A stretch of 64,000 bases of DNA from assembly GCA_036873135.1 (NCBI GenBank), contig JAPTYO010000008.1, positions 37,952,819-38,016,818 of the forward strand, read 5' to 3'. This stretch comes from Clarkia xantiana subsp. parviflora (lineage: Eukaryota; Streptophyta; Magnoliopsida; Myrtales; Onagraceae). Within the stretch, counting starts at the first letter, position 1, and each line of letters opens with the position of its first letter. The notes beneath the pieces are model-generated. The model ran no database searches. It was not told the origin of the DNA and saw only the letters and a program-made list of their open reading frames with translations. The translations under genes and the position numbers were made by a program. Of the stretch, positions 1-10,676 are shown piece by piece.

Positions 1-299
1 CGGCCTAGGAAAAATCAGAAAATGAGGGGCATGATTGCAAATTCAGAAATTGCAATCATGGCAAAACGAGAGGAAATAAAATCCCGATGGAATGAAAACC
101 TCAAGGGGCATTCCATGAAAAAATCAGGAAACTGAGGGGCACGGTCGACAATCTCTCAAATTCGACTGTGGCAAAAGGAGAGAATAAGAGAGAAATTCTA
201 AAAAAGAAAAAGATCTCGCTAGATTGTCGCACCATACGCAATTTAGGTAAAAATTAGGGACAAATATTCATGCTCATGTGTATTTTCTACTACACAGCG

Positions 300-1010
300 T
301 TTTCCAAAGTCAACATCACGTCAAGCGAGATGGTTACAGTCTGCTCTCGCAGGTCGCATTTCAATGATGAGTAGGACTGTTACAGTTTGTTCTAACGAGT
401 CAATTTCACGGCAAACGGGACGGTTACAGTCTTCTCTCGCAAGTCACCATTCGAGGATGAGTAGGACTATTACAGACTGTTCATACAAGTCACAAACCAG
501 AAATCTGGATCTGTAGTTTTCCAACTTTCCGAGAGTCACAACACGACGAACGAAACCTTTGATTTTCAGCCTTCATAAGTCACAAACCGAAAATCAGGAT
601 CTGAAGTTTTCCAGCTTTCTGAGACTCACTTCCGACGAACGAAGTCTTAGTATTTAGCCTTCGCAAGTCACGCCACTAGAGGCACTTCTTCAACAGACGC
701 CACTAGAGACTCTTCTCCGACATACGCCACTTGAGGCTTTTCCTTATCGTTCGCCACTGGAGGCATCATTGATTAAGGTTTTACTTTATTGCACGTCAAT
801 GGAGGCTTTTCCTTGTCGCTCGCCATTGGAGGCATCGCCGATCGAGGTTTTACGTTACTGCATTCTGGTAGAGGCTTTTCTTTTCTGCACGCCACTGGAG
901 GCTTTTCGTTACTGTACGCCACTGGAGGCTTTTCTTTTCAGCACGCCACTGGAGGCTTTTCGTTACTGCATGCCACTGAAGACTTTTCGTTACCGTCCGA
1001 AATATGCTAG
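300..1010 (+). repeat. Degenerate 90-bp and 27-bp tandem repeats in the A2 3' region
   Basis: Positions 300-480 hold about two units of the 90-bp repeat seen in full at 15270-15720 on the other strand. Positions 670-1010 hold about a dozen units built on CGCCACTGGAGGCTTTTC with a 27-bp period. Because 27 is a multiple of three, the array stays open in several frames and reads as a periodic nine-residue peptide. I treat that as a by-product of the repeat length, not a gene. Confidence 0.8.
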
Positions 1011-1137
1011 GAGCTCCCTTGAAGTCTCGAAGACTCAAAAGAAAGACATACTTCTCGTCCAAAATTCGGTGTTTCCTCGTATTTGGAAAAATTCACTCGA
1101 ACATGTTATACGGGAATTCATCTAAAGATGGGCAAAC

Positions 1138-2631
1138 TGTAAACACCTAATTTTGTAATAAGCGCGAAACACGTGACATGTGACGCATTAAATGAGGAAA
1201 TGTCTAAATATGGCAAGTTGAGAAGTTTCCAGGAATGCTTCAACGTATATTCGGACATTATATGTATTTATTATTAGGGATAAATTATCAATATTTATTT
1301 TCTTATTAGATTATATTTGAGGGGGGGGGGGGGGGGGGGGGGGAGGAACGCGGGGATTGTGGCATCGTTTGAAAATAATAAGCTTAAAATTCATGACATG
1401 GTTCTCTATACTGTTTTTCAATTTGCTTGTTGTTATTATTATTAGTAAAATTGTATGTTTTCTGCTACAGGTAGTGAACGGCATCTTCGGACTTCTTCCT
1501 CTTCACTGGCGCTGACGGCGACCTCCTCCAGCCTAACAATCGGAGCGACCTATGCATCGTGTCATCCTCCTTGCCGGTAAGGGTGTTTTCTTCTTCCCTG
1601 TGCTCGTGCTCTACCATCAACCCTTCCCATTAACTCCTTCAACATCCGCCAATCACCGTCCGTGCTCCGACCATCACCGTGACGTCGCTGCTTGATTTGT
1701 CCGCCGTCACCCTTGATTCGATCAATCTGATTCCGACCGGCCAACCCCGCTCCTCCGAGCATGACTTTATCCTCCTCCAAGTTCCATCGCCGGTACTAGC
1801 GACGTCCGCGGTCCACACCCAGTCCGATTGCAGGTAACTTCCATCATTCACTCTCTGACTGTCGCTGCTCAGTTCCTTTGCCGGCACCGGTGTTCCGCTA
1901 TCTCAGAGCTGCTTTATCGTCGGCCTAGTCGCTCCACAAGCCTAGTCCAGCGCCTCTTGAAGCATCCCCGGAGCCACCACAGGTCGTCGTCTTCCTACTG
2001 CCGCCGCCCGATGCCTCTGACCATCCTATAGCCAACCATTGTTGCTCACATCGTTGTTACATCCCGTCTGCCTCCGGCCACCTATCACGCTCCAATCCAT
2101 CTTGAAGAGCATAACTTAGTGAAACTTTCGAATGGTCGAGGACTTGTTTACTGCAAGGGGGGAAAGATAAGAGAAAAGTGGAATTGCTGTATGTATCTCG
2201 ACATTTCAAGTTTGGTTTATTTGTTATTCTATTCTTTGTTTATTATTATTTTTTTCTTCTAAAGTTTTCTTTTGCAGGTAGTATAATATTTGTTTAATAA
2301 ATATATATGATAATGCATAGCACATGTTGTTGTTTGTTAATTTGTTTTCAGTTTGTTTAGTTTAATTTTTTTAAACCTCAAAACTGTAGAAAAATAAATA
2401 AAACATGTCAACGTAGGTGATTAAAGTACCGAAAGGGCATACTTAATTCGTAATAGAACTCCCAAATCTGAATCTCTGGTCGTAGACCAATTTGATACCT
2501 AGGTTTTTAATTCGTTATCCCTTGGTAATTTAGGATTCTAGTTATCCTTATAATTAACTAGTGGCGAATCTTTGAAATTGCACGTTTTCAAAACGTTATT
2601 CGCCCTTAGGTCGGATTTTTAAGGTCTGATA
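1138..2631 (+). repeat. 3' LTR of A2
   Basis: It starts TGTAAACACCTAATTTTG, matching the reverse complement of the A1 LTR end at 14502. It finishes near 2631 with GGTCGGATTTTTAAGGTCTGATA, matching the other A1 LTR terminus (ending TGACA there). About 1.49 kb against 1.44 kb in A1. A run of 23 G occurs at 1321-1343. The end is degenerate and uncertain by a few bases. Confidence 0.75.
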
Positions 2632-3060
2632 GTTATAATACCGACTCATCGACTTCCTTATAGTCGGCGACATTGAATTCCTAAACGGAATCGATTTTTG
2701 ACACTATGAACCTAAAATGGTTATAACACATATGTTTGTCGACAACTCGAAAGAAGTTAGGCGACGAAGATGAAGTTCTATACGGAATCGATTATCATCT
2801 CAATAAACCCAAAATGGTTATAATACTTAGGTTTGTCGACATTTCGAAAGATGTTAGGCGCCTAAAACTTAATTCTTAAACAGAACCAGTTGCTGATATT
2901 ATAAGCCCAAAATGATCATAATATCCAAAGCTTATCGACAAGTTGAGAACGAAAAGACATTTGTTTTAGAGATCTTGAAATAAATTAATCATCGTCTTTA
3001 TAAGCTCAAAGAAAAATAAAAAAAACTCTAAAGCTGGGCGACGATTCGAAATGAATCAAG
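2632..3060 (+). repeat. Degenerate tandem array related to the D 82-bp array
   Basis: About four units spaced roughly 86-98 bp share GTTATAATA, GTTTGTCGACA and a CCAAAATGG-like core. On the reverse strand these read as the TCGAGTTGTCGAC / CCTAGG / TTATTGCCAT / TTGGG units of the array at 34850-36500. The units are strongly diverged here. Confidence 0.6.
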
Positions 3061-3178
3061 TGAAAATTATTTAAATATAAGAAAAGGTGAGGCCAATGAA
3101 TTGTTAAAAAGAAATTCCATTCATGAATAAACACAGTTTACATTATGATACGATACTGGACAAAAAAAGAACTAATGC

Positions 3179-5370
3179 CTAGGTGTCGCCTTCGGAGTCA
3201 TCATCTTCGCCCGCTTTAGCTTTAAGGTATTGTCGGAGAGAGGTAACCTTCCTGAAATCAATGTCGGGATGAAGAGCTTGGATGTCTTATATCACTGACT
3301 CGTATGATGAAAGGACCATATCAGAAGCTGCGAAAGAGGCATCCTCCTTGAATTGAAGACTAGGCTTATAATCAACGACATCTCTTACCAATTCAACCTT
3401 AAGCTCACTGGCCTCCACCTTCAAAGATTCCGCCTCTCCATGACTGGTCGCAGTTTCGACACCAAGAGTCTCATTCTCTTTAAGCAGCATCTCTTGGAGT
3501 TTGCGGAACTCCCCACTGAGAATAAGATAAGCCTTCAAGGATTCACGACAATCCTGCAGTTCTTTCTCAATGGCGGCGAAAGCCTCAAATAACCGGAACA
3601 TGTCACCCTTCAACCGAACGAGTTCCTCGCGAAGGCGTTGCTTCTCTCTTTCGCTTGCCTTAGATTGAAGTTCGTGAAGTCTCCTCCTAGCCGAGGTCAA
3701 CTCCCCCAAAAGGACGACGACCAATTGGGAAAACGAAGAGAATCTCGGGCAGCCTATCAAAGAAAGAGGAATCATTAGAAAAAGAAGTCGACGACTCAAA
3801 CAAAAGGTAAGACTAGAAAAGATTTGAAACCCTACCTTGGCCTACCTTTGGAGAAAAAGGTGAGTCTCTTCCTCTTATTCAGTAGCATCAGTCTTCATGC
3901 GAAGATGATCTTGAGGTGGGACATCATCATTCAAAAGATGGAGTGGCAAATAACGATTGGCGATAGAATGGCCGTTCTTGAGCGGATACTCCCCTGATGA
4001 AGCCAGGGAGTTCTAGTCGGCATTCCCAGTAAAATCACCGAGAGCCTTCAGTAGCATCATTCAACTAAAAGTTGGACCCTCATACTTCAAAACAGTCAAT
4101 ACAGAAGGCTGAGAAGACTCGGGACATTCTTGCCCCTCAAATCATCTCCTATAAAGGGAAAGATAAGGATGAGAAATAAATTTTGCCTTCAAAGGAAATA
4201 AACTTATGGAAGATTACTACCTTGGGCTCTGAATAAAGATCTCAGAGTCTCATCAATGTGAGTATCCTCAGAAAGCTCAAGAAAAGGATCCTCTATCCTC
4301 TTCCTCTTCTTGGAAGATTCAGTTGATGTGGAGCCACCCTTCTTGGAGGAAACAAGGTGTTTGGCAGTTGTCTTCACTCGTCCCTTCTTCTTTAGGGCTT
4401 ATGCAACTACCTCTCCAGCAATAGAGTCAACGTCCAGATGAGTCGGCGCCTCCTCTGGCGTAACAAGCACCTCAGAAGAGACCTCATCAACAATTTCTTT
4501 AGAAAAGGTTGAAGTCGGAGAGATCCCAATCGCTGCCTGCTCACAATCATGAAAAAGCCTCTTAAACATACCTACGTAAAGGTAAATAAGACTTTAAAAG
4601 TAAGTGTAAAAAATATAATTACCCAACTAAGAGGAATTTCACCCAAGCGAGTACGAATGCCAGCTTGAATAAGGGCATTCTTAGTGGTGTCGTCAACAGA
4701 ATTCCAAAGTTCAAAGCCTCTGGTAAGGTCGGCATGAATCTTCATTATCACCGAGAACTCTTCATCAGACAGTCCCTCCAGTAAAGGCGAGACGTCTATA
4801 CCGATAGGCCGGATGATGGGCCAAGTTACACCGTCCTGAAAAAAGAAATAATAATCTTTCCAATTAGAATTAAGGGACTTCAACCCTCCTACGAAATCCC
4901 TGTTAAATTTCCAAGAGAAAGGCTTGTCGCTCTTGGCCATTGGGGTTTAAAGGTAAAAACCCATTTATCATTTCCTTCCATACGATTAAAATATCTGAAG
5001 ACCTGGAGACTGTAGCGCCAGCCTTGGGCATCGCAGAAGCAGCGAAAGCTTACACAGAAGTGGATCGCGTTAACTGAAATCTGGCATAGGTGAAGCCCAT
5101 AGTGTTCACAAACCTCTAAGAGATCAGGGCAGAGAAGGAATCAAAGCCCGACATCGATCCGTTGGGAGTAAACGGTGACCTCCTCTTCTAAGGGAAGATG
5201 TTTATCATGGAGGTCGCCGCCTTATCTAGACCCCTCATCATTAGTGAGATTGGCCAGGGTTACCGCCTCAATGAAAGCCTGACCTGAGAGTTTTTTTTCT
5301 CTTAGGGCTCGAAGGGCAGGAGGAAAGAAGCCATAAAAGTTAGTGAAAGAATCTCAGACGCCATAGGAAT
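3179..5370 (-). pseudogene. Antisense gene of E1 (putative gypsy-type transposon protein with coiled coil)
   Basis: This is a multi-exon, broken gene on the strand opposite to the element. A likely start lies near 5360, about 200 bases after a TATA box at 5561-5568. The piece around 5290-4960 reads, with stops, like the N-terminal domain of plant 'putative gypsy type transposon' proteins (Pfam PF04195-like; from memory, not searched). The piece at 4940-4620 has a WKDYYFFF motif also typical of these proteins. The last exon begins at 3753 after a TTTGATAG acceptor and encodes a long Glu/Lys/Leu-rich coiled coil. It passes one in-frame stop near 3287 and ends in an acidic tail (GEDDDSEGD) with a stop at 3179. 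Its acceptor context matches exon 3 of the D copy (GCTGCCCGAGATTC against GCTTCTAAGGATTC). At least one frameshift is present. Exon borders other than 3753 are not resolved. Confidence 0.6.
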
Positions 5371-5560
5371 TTATGAAAGAGATCTGAGAAAAGACGCCTC
5401 TTAATGGGAATCTTGTGGACCAGAAGTGGCGACTCCGAAAAGAATCCTGTCCTCCGGAGAACACGAGTGTGGCAAGTTAGGATTGATATAGTATGCGCTA
5501 TACTTGTTCGGGAGAGTGAGATTTCGAGAGCAAGTGAAGAAGAGCTGAAGTAATATCTAT

Positions 5561-5568
5561 TATTTATA
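5561..5568 (-). promoter_or_regulatory. TATA box for the E1 antisense gene
   Basis: TATAAATA on the minus strand, about 200 bases before the first plausible ATG of the antisense gene. The D and B elements have equivalent TATA boxes in the same relative place. Confidence 0.5.
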
Positions 5569-5854
5569 CTAGAAGTAAACCGCCAAACGGTATTTTTTTC
5601 AATTACTGCACCAGTGAGGAGACACCTCGTGGGAAGCTTCTTCCTGAAGATTCTCAAAAAATTTACCGTTTGAAATTTCGTATGAGAAAGAAGGCGAATC
5701 TTAAGTTCCCCAAGCCATCCCAACGGTCACAAGACCAAAGTGAATAGCCAACGCCTCGATGCATTGGGGGAAGATTCTGCCAAAATATCTTAAGAATAAG
5801 GGGACGATACTTAACACAAGCCCTTTCCCTTATCAAGATAAGGTTAACGTCTCA

Positions 5855-6592
5855 TGTCTCGGGGAAAAGTGTTTAAGATATAATCCAAGATAATCTGAAG
5901 GAGACAATGGGTGAATCGGGAACGTTAAAGTGGGGACCCTGGAGTAGAAGTTAATGACCACTTAGGTTTGAAACGTAAAGACAAAGATAAAAGGTTGACG
6001 CACTTTCTTTGAAGTTTGGCGTCGGTCAGGACGATATTCGAGGAGAAGCGGCGTCCCTCATCTGAATCCCTTCCTCTTAAGGAAATGGGAAGAGGTGATG
6101 ACTCAACCTTGATAAGAAATGCTTCCTCCTTAGGAAGGGTGAGGTGTTGAGTTAGTTGTCACCACTTCTCTGAAGAAACCTTCCCCCCTAAGGAATTGTG
6201 AGGTGGCAAGCAGCTTGTGCCGACTATACGAAACCACTCATCTTAAGGAATAACGAGGTGGATACCTGCATGTCACCTGCTTCTGCCGCCATACGGGAAA
6301 ACTTCTTCCAAAGGGTAGCCTCCATTTAAAGTCGGTAAAACTTCCCTATAAATACTCTCCAATATTTTCATACATAATCACATATATTATTATTTTTATA
6401 ATCCATTACTGACTTAAACTTTAGAGTGAAATCATGGAAAAATCCCCACCCCTTTTTAGGTTAACGCCACAAAGCTCCAAAAAGGAAATTAAGTTCCCAA
6501 TGAGGTCGAGATAGACACCTAAGAGAGCGAACAAATGTGACTTCCTAAATCCATTCCTAAAAGTTAAAGGCCAGACGATTCTTGATCCAACA
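5855..6592 (+). repeat. 3' LTR of E1
   Basis: The end at 6592 (GATCCAACA) matches the D LTR end (ATCCCAACA in element sense). It shares with the D LTR the blocks AAGTCAGTAATGGATT, AAAAGGGGTGGGGAT (reverse strand) and repeated AGGTGG-type subrepeats. A TATA box CTATAAATA lies near 6342 in plus sense, which agrees with the element direction. The start near 5855 (TGTCTCGGGG) is a guess from the expected length of about 750 bp. Confidence 0.6.
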
Positions 6593-7124
6593 ACTTCCAT
6601 TCCAAGTAACAAGCTACCAAGGTAAATATTCAATCTAACTCATACTTATACAATCAAGATTTGATCTTTTCAAGTTTAGTTTGGATCAAGATTTAATCAT
6701 TCTACTAAATCACTGTTCAATTTTATAGGAAGAATCTGATAATTAAAATCTTGCTAGGATCTACACATAAACCCTAAACCTAATTATCAAGATTACAATG
6801 CAACAAATTAGGGTTACTAGTAATTAGGGGTTCTGGGGTGGGATGACACTAGGTCACCCACCCGTGGCTGATTGCGGCGGCACGGGTTTTGCAGAATCGT
6901 CGGGCGGCGCGGCAGCGGTGGCCACCTGGCGCGGCCAAGGTCGGTACTGCTAATCCTTAGTGCGACACCAATTTGGTTCATTCTTATGTACCAAATTTTC
7001 TATTTCTTATCTACTAAGAAATATTTTTTACCCAAATTAAAACTAGTATGTTCATTAACCCCAATTCCAAAATCAGATACTAATAAAAAATTGTAAACAC
7101 AACGTATACTAGCTCTGATACCAC
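6593..7124 (-). other. Leader of a truncated copia element
   Basis: This is the minus-strand sequence downstream of the primer binding site of the LTR at 7125-7563. It is a short remnant of an internal region, cut off on the left by E1. It has a GC-rich patch at 6860-6950 but no recognisable protein. Confidence 0.5.
7112..7123 (-). other. Primer binding site, tRNA-Met(i) type
   Basis: On the minus strand this reads TGGTATCAGAGC, one base from the end of the LTR at 7125. This is the standard initiator-methionine tRNA primer site of plant copia elements. Confidence 0.85.
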
Positions 7125-7563
7125 TGTTGGAAGTAATGGATAATCATACTGAAAACTAACCATTATTAGTGAGATTATCCCACAAGTCCTAGCTTGATGA
7201 CATGACCATTTATTCTTCTTCAAGCTTCTTCGCTCCCAGGCATCTTCGACAAGATTGTTCTGCGGCTCTCCGCTCAGGGTCCTTCAATCTCGCACTTTGC
7301 GGAAATGAAGGCTTTATTCTTCACAGACTAAACCTCACGGTATGGGAGAAGTAGACCAGGGGTCTATGTAATAGGATTTTCTCTCTAAACTCTCTATTAG
7401 TGGTGTGAATGATTAATTGCAAAGTCACACTGATGGTTGAGCATCAGGGGCCGACCGAAATAGGGTATTTATAGGGGGGTGTGCTCTACTTAACTTACAC
7501 CCTAATTGGGTTATGTTAATGGGCTACCATGAAGGGCGACCCAAATTCCCTAATTTCCAACAA
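7125..7563 (-). repeat. Copia 5' LTR inserted in element F
   Basis: 439 bp bounded by TGTTGGAA and TTCCAACA, with the primer site at its left edge. The element therefore runs leftwards on the minus strand. A minus-strand TATA box (CTATAAATACCC) lies near 7470. It interrupts the integrase region of F at 7564. The partner 3' LTR is missing, so no TSD can be checked. Confidence 0.75.
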
Positions 7564-8976
7564 TCATTCGATTGAAACGTGTGAGCAATCGTTTGAGAGG
7601 CATTCTCCAGCATTTTAGGTTTGTAAGGATTCAAAATAAATAGTTGATTCTTAATGAGGTTCAAATAGCTTTGAAAGAATTCAATCTCTTTTGATTTATC
7701 ATAAATCTGGTAAGTAATTATGAAACGATAGAAATCATCTATAAATGTAATAAAATAATATTTTTCCACTCAAAGAGGTCCACTAACATCAGAAGGTTTC
7801 TTAATGAGGTCCACTAACATCAGAATGTACCGTTTGAAATGGACAATCAGTGCATATTGGTTTTCCGAATGGCTTGCGGGTGGACTTACTAGCTAACAGT
7901 TTTGCAGACTAGCCTATATACATGGGATTTGTCAACTAATAAGCCTCGTAGGTCTATATTCTTCAATCTATTGTAACATATATGTCCCAACCTTGCATGC
8001 CATCTAGACACATCGGATCCTGACTTGTGGGATGATATTAATAGAGTTTTGTTTGCATTCGAATTATCATCCATATTCATAACAATAAATCCTCTGAAAA
8101 TATTGGCAGTACTATAAAAGGTTCCTCCCTTGATTATTCTCACGGAATAATTGATAAATGTCAAAACCAACATTCATAATAGATTTAATGAAACTACGTT
8201 CCTACGATTTCGGGGTGCATATAGAATATTTTCCAGTTCCATCATGCATATGTAGTACGAAATTTTCTATCCTTTTGAATTAAACTCTTCAGTTGCCTCC
8301 TACATATATACATCTTGTACCAATCGCTATTTGTCTGAATTTGCAAACAATTCCTTATCTCTTACTATGTTGTCTGTTGCACATGATTTAAGTATCCAGA
8401 AGGGAATCGATTCAGTTAACATAACACTGGTGGAAATAATAGTTTCACTTTCAAAACCAAAACGACAAACCTTGAGAGATCAGCTGCTGGACGTTCCAAT
8501 ATTGTCTTTACGACTATATATGTAGTCTTTTTTGCGTTTTAATCTCATTCAGCAAGTTGTTCATCTATTTCCAAATACTTGACCATGTTGAGTAATTTTT
8601 GCACCTTCTCATTCACATGCAAGCTTTCATTCCTCTGACATGTGTCCAAGGAAGTGATTAGAAGCTAGACAATTGTCATACTTCAAGAACAGCCAATTCC
8701 AAAAGTCTTTTACCACCAAGAAACCTTCGAATTCATCACTAATTTCCTTGGTCACATCAGAAAGCAAGACTTCCTTTTCTTTTGTATCCTCATCTTCTCA
8801 TTGAAATAGGCATATGCCAGCTTCTTGTTCAGTCCAACTTTCAAGCACTTCTTGGGTTTGCGAATGTGATATATTCATCTCTGACCACCAAGCACCGAGA
8901 TGATGTGTTTGCACTATAACTTATAGTTATTTACATTGAGCAGTTCATTCAAATTTGATTCATCGATTGCAGCCAT
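7564..8976 (-). pseudogene. F: copia integrase and gag remnant
   Basis: This is a decayed copia polyprotein. At 8976 a minus-strand ATG opens a gag-like N-terminus (residues AAIDESNLNELLNVNNYKL) that stops at once. At 8173-7889 the frame has the pre-integrase motif RWHARLGHI. At 7769-7564 it has integrase core text (YYFITFIDDFYRFI) and a QTIAHTFQSN motif that corresponds to the QTTAPYTPQSN of intact integrases. The LTR at 7563 cuts it there. The DSG protease, the CCHC knuckle and everything after integrase are missing or unreadable. Element K is inserted exactly at its start codon region (TSD CATTG). Confidence 0.7.
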
Positions 8977-8978
8977 TG

Positions 8979-9280
8979 TGTGAAAACCTAACCCTAGCAG
9001 AGCAAAATTTGGACTAAAAGTTGCGGGTGGGGTCACTATTCCTCACCTTAAATATGGGTGGGGTCCCGAGTAAAACTCAAGGGACCCTTATAGTTCGAAT
9101 AACCTCCAATATAGTCCCTGATGAATAGAAGGGACTTCAATATTAATCAGCCAGCCCAACAAGCATCAACAACAACCAACAGCTAACGACACGGACCCGG
9201 GCCTAAGCCCAAGAACAACTTATCAGATCCAACACGTGCAAAGCAGCCCAGTAACCTTCTCAGATTGTGCCATCTCAATA
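8979..9280 (-). repeat. 3' LTR of K
   Basis: It matches 21287-21606 closely. The right copy holds about 20 bases (around 21332-21352) that are missing here. In element sense it begins TATTGAGATGG rather than TG, directly after the polypurine tract. The end matches the TSD CATTG. Confidence 0.9.
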
Positions 9281-9430
9281 CTCCCCCTCAATCTGAGAAG
9301 GGCAACAGATGAACACTCCCCCTGATCTGTTGCCCTTCTCGGATTTATGGGGAGTATTGAGATGGCCCAATCTGAGAAGGTAACTGGGCTGGTTTGTCCG
9401 GGTCCGTGTCGTTGGCTGTTGGTTTGCTCA
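9162..9430. repeat. Inverted duplication of LTR edge and polypurine tract
   Basis: The arm at 9349-9424 is the reverse complement of the LTR edge at 9162-9290, including GGGGAGTATTGAGATGG, AATCTGAGAAGGT, ACTGGGCTG and the GGGTCCGTGTCGTT block. About 36 bases are missing from the second arm. Between the arms a second palindrome pairs GAGAAGGGCAACAGAT (from 9295) with ATCTGTTGCCCTTCTC (to 9340). The whole block can fold as a long hairpin. It replaces the C-terminal end of the RNase H gene. Confidence 0.8.
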
Positions 9431-10676
9431 AAACCAAGTTCCTTTAAAAACCCACGCATCCAAACAATTTCAGAAATGGTATGTCCAATGCTTCTATATT
9501 CAGCTTCGGCAGAGGATTTTGAAACAGTTTCATGTTTTTTTTACTTTCCAAGAGACTAAAGAATCACCAAGTCTAACACAATACCCAGTTAAAGAGCGTC
9601 TTGTTTCCACACAATTGCCCCAATCAGAGTCACAATAAACTGAAAGAATGGCATCAGAACTTGCAGAAAACAAAAGCCCTTTACCTGGTTCATTTTTCAC
9701 ATACGTTACAATTCTCAGTGCTGCATCATAATGAGATTTCTTTGGAGCATTCAAAAATTGGCTAAGATGTTGTACTGAGAAAGAAATGTCAGGTCTAGTC
9801 AAAGTTAAATAAAGAAGTTTTCCAATTAATCTTCTAAAAGAAGTTATATCAAAAATTAGTTTATCACTTTGATTTGTCCCAACAAAATTATCAAAAACTT
9901 TGCTAGTTAAATTGGATTTGATCTCCATAGGGGTTTTGGCTGGTTTTTCACCAGCTAAGCCAACCTCAGAAATCAATTCCAATGAGTATTTCCTCTGACA
10001 AAGCATAATACCCTTTTCAGACCTAGCAACTTCAATTCCCAAAAAATATTGGAGTTCACCCAAATCCTTCATTTTGAAATTGCTTTCCAAATTCATTTTC
10101 AGATCAGAAATTAAAACAGCACTGTTCCCAATGATGATCAACATACACAAGCAACAAAACCCAGCTATCTCCAACATGTCTAGTGAAAAGACTATAATCA
10201 TGCAAAGATTGATTATAACCAGCAGCAATAAGAGAATCAGTAAGCTTTCTATTACATTGTTTAGAAGCTTGCTTAAGGCCAAACAAGGATTTATGCAATC
10301 GACAAACAAGATCATCACCCCTCTTATTAGTAAATCCTTGGGGTAAAGTCATATAAACCTCTTCCTCCAAGTCTCCTTGGAGGAAAGCATTAAAAACTTC
10401 CATTTGGTAAAGAGGCCAGTTGTAAATTGCAGCAAGGGAAAGCACAACTCTGACAGTATTCATTTTTACTACGGGGGAAAAGGTTTCAAAATAATCTATT
10501 CCATGCTTTTGCTTACATCCTTTTGCAACCAAATGAGTTTTGTATCTTTCTAAACTACCATCAGAGTTGTACTCAAGTTTAAAAACCCATTTACAACCTA
10601 TTTCTTTTTTACCTTGAGGCAAAGGGACTAAATCCCAGGTTCCATTTGATTCCAAAGCAGTAATTTCCTCTTGCAT
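9431..10676 (-). pseudogene. K reverse transcriptase and RNase H
   Basis: This is the copia-type RT (RVT_2). The N-terminal part from 10676 has WKWVFKL-like text, SPVVK and FGLKQA. The active site is hit by a frameshift: one frame reads LLVYVDHH, and the ATC-ATT-GGG-AAC text that should follow YVDD continues in another frame from about 10140. The next frame (to 9530) has LQYFLGIEVAR, the LTRPDI motif and the RNase H start (CDSDWGNC, RRSLTGYC). A further shift in the T run near 9540 leads to SSAEAEYR and WMRGFLKELGF, after which the gene is replaced by the inverted LTR copy at 9430. Roughly the last 50 residues of RNase H are therefore absent. Not functional. Confidence 0.9.

Larger units (their letters stand above)
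1..2631 (+). mobile_element. A2: 3' fragment of a Tat/Ogre-like LTR element
   Basis: This is the 3' end of an LTR element in plus orientation. It holds a noncoding 3' region with tandem repeats (1-1137) and then one LTR (1138-2631). It is a diverged inverted counterpart of 13062-16000: the first 60 bases, the tandem repeats and the LTR start all reappear there on the other strand. Positions 1124-1137 (AAAGATGGGCAAAC) sit where a polypurine tract would lie. The 5' part lies outside the window. No coding capacity is visible. The lineage call rests on the relation to A1, whose primer site resembles that of Ogre-type elements, and is an inference. Confidence 0.75.
2632..6592 (+). mobile_element. 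E1: 3' half of a Tat-type gypsy element
   Basis: Three blocks run in the same order as in element D but inverted: a degenerate tandem array (2632-3060), a gene on the opposite strand (3179-5370), and an LTR (about 5855-6592). Gag and pol are absent. They were either lost or lie left of the window, since A2 may be inserted into this element. The order array, antisense gene, 3' LTR puts the element in plus orientation. Similarity to D is clear in the LTR, the array and the coiled-coil exon. Confidence 0.7.

Noticed and set aside
769..1125. Open frames over the 27-bp repeats (also 14628-14982 and 15002-15184)
   Set aside because: The repeat period is a multiple of three, so several frames on both strands stay open. 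No start context or domain.
1562..2031. Short ORFs in the A2 LTR
   Set aside because: GC-rich LTR text without domain or conservation in A1.
6872..7096. 74-residue ORF
   Set aside because: Lies in a truncated copia leader; no domain and no support.
9223..9559. Two ORFs on opposite strands with the same GSIEMAQSEKVTGL text
   Set aside because: They arise from the inverted duplication of the LTR edge and are not real genes.
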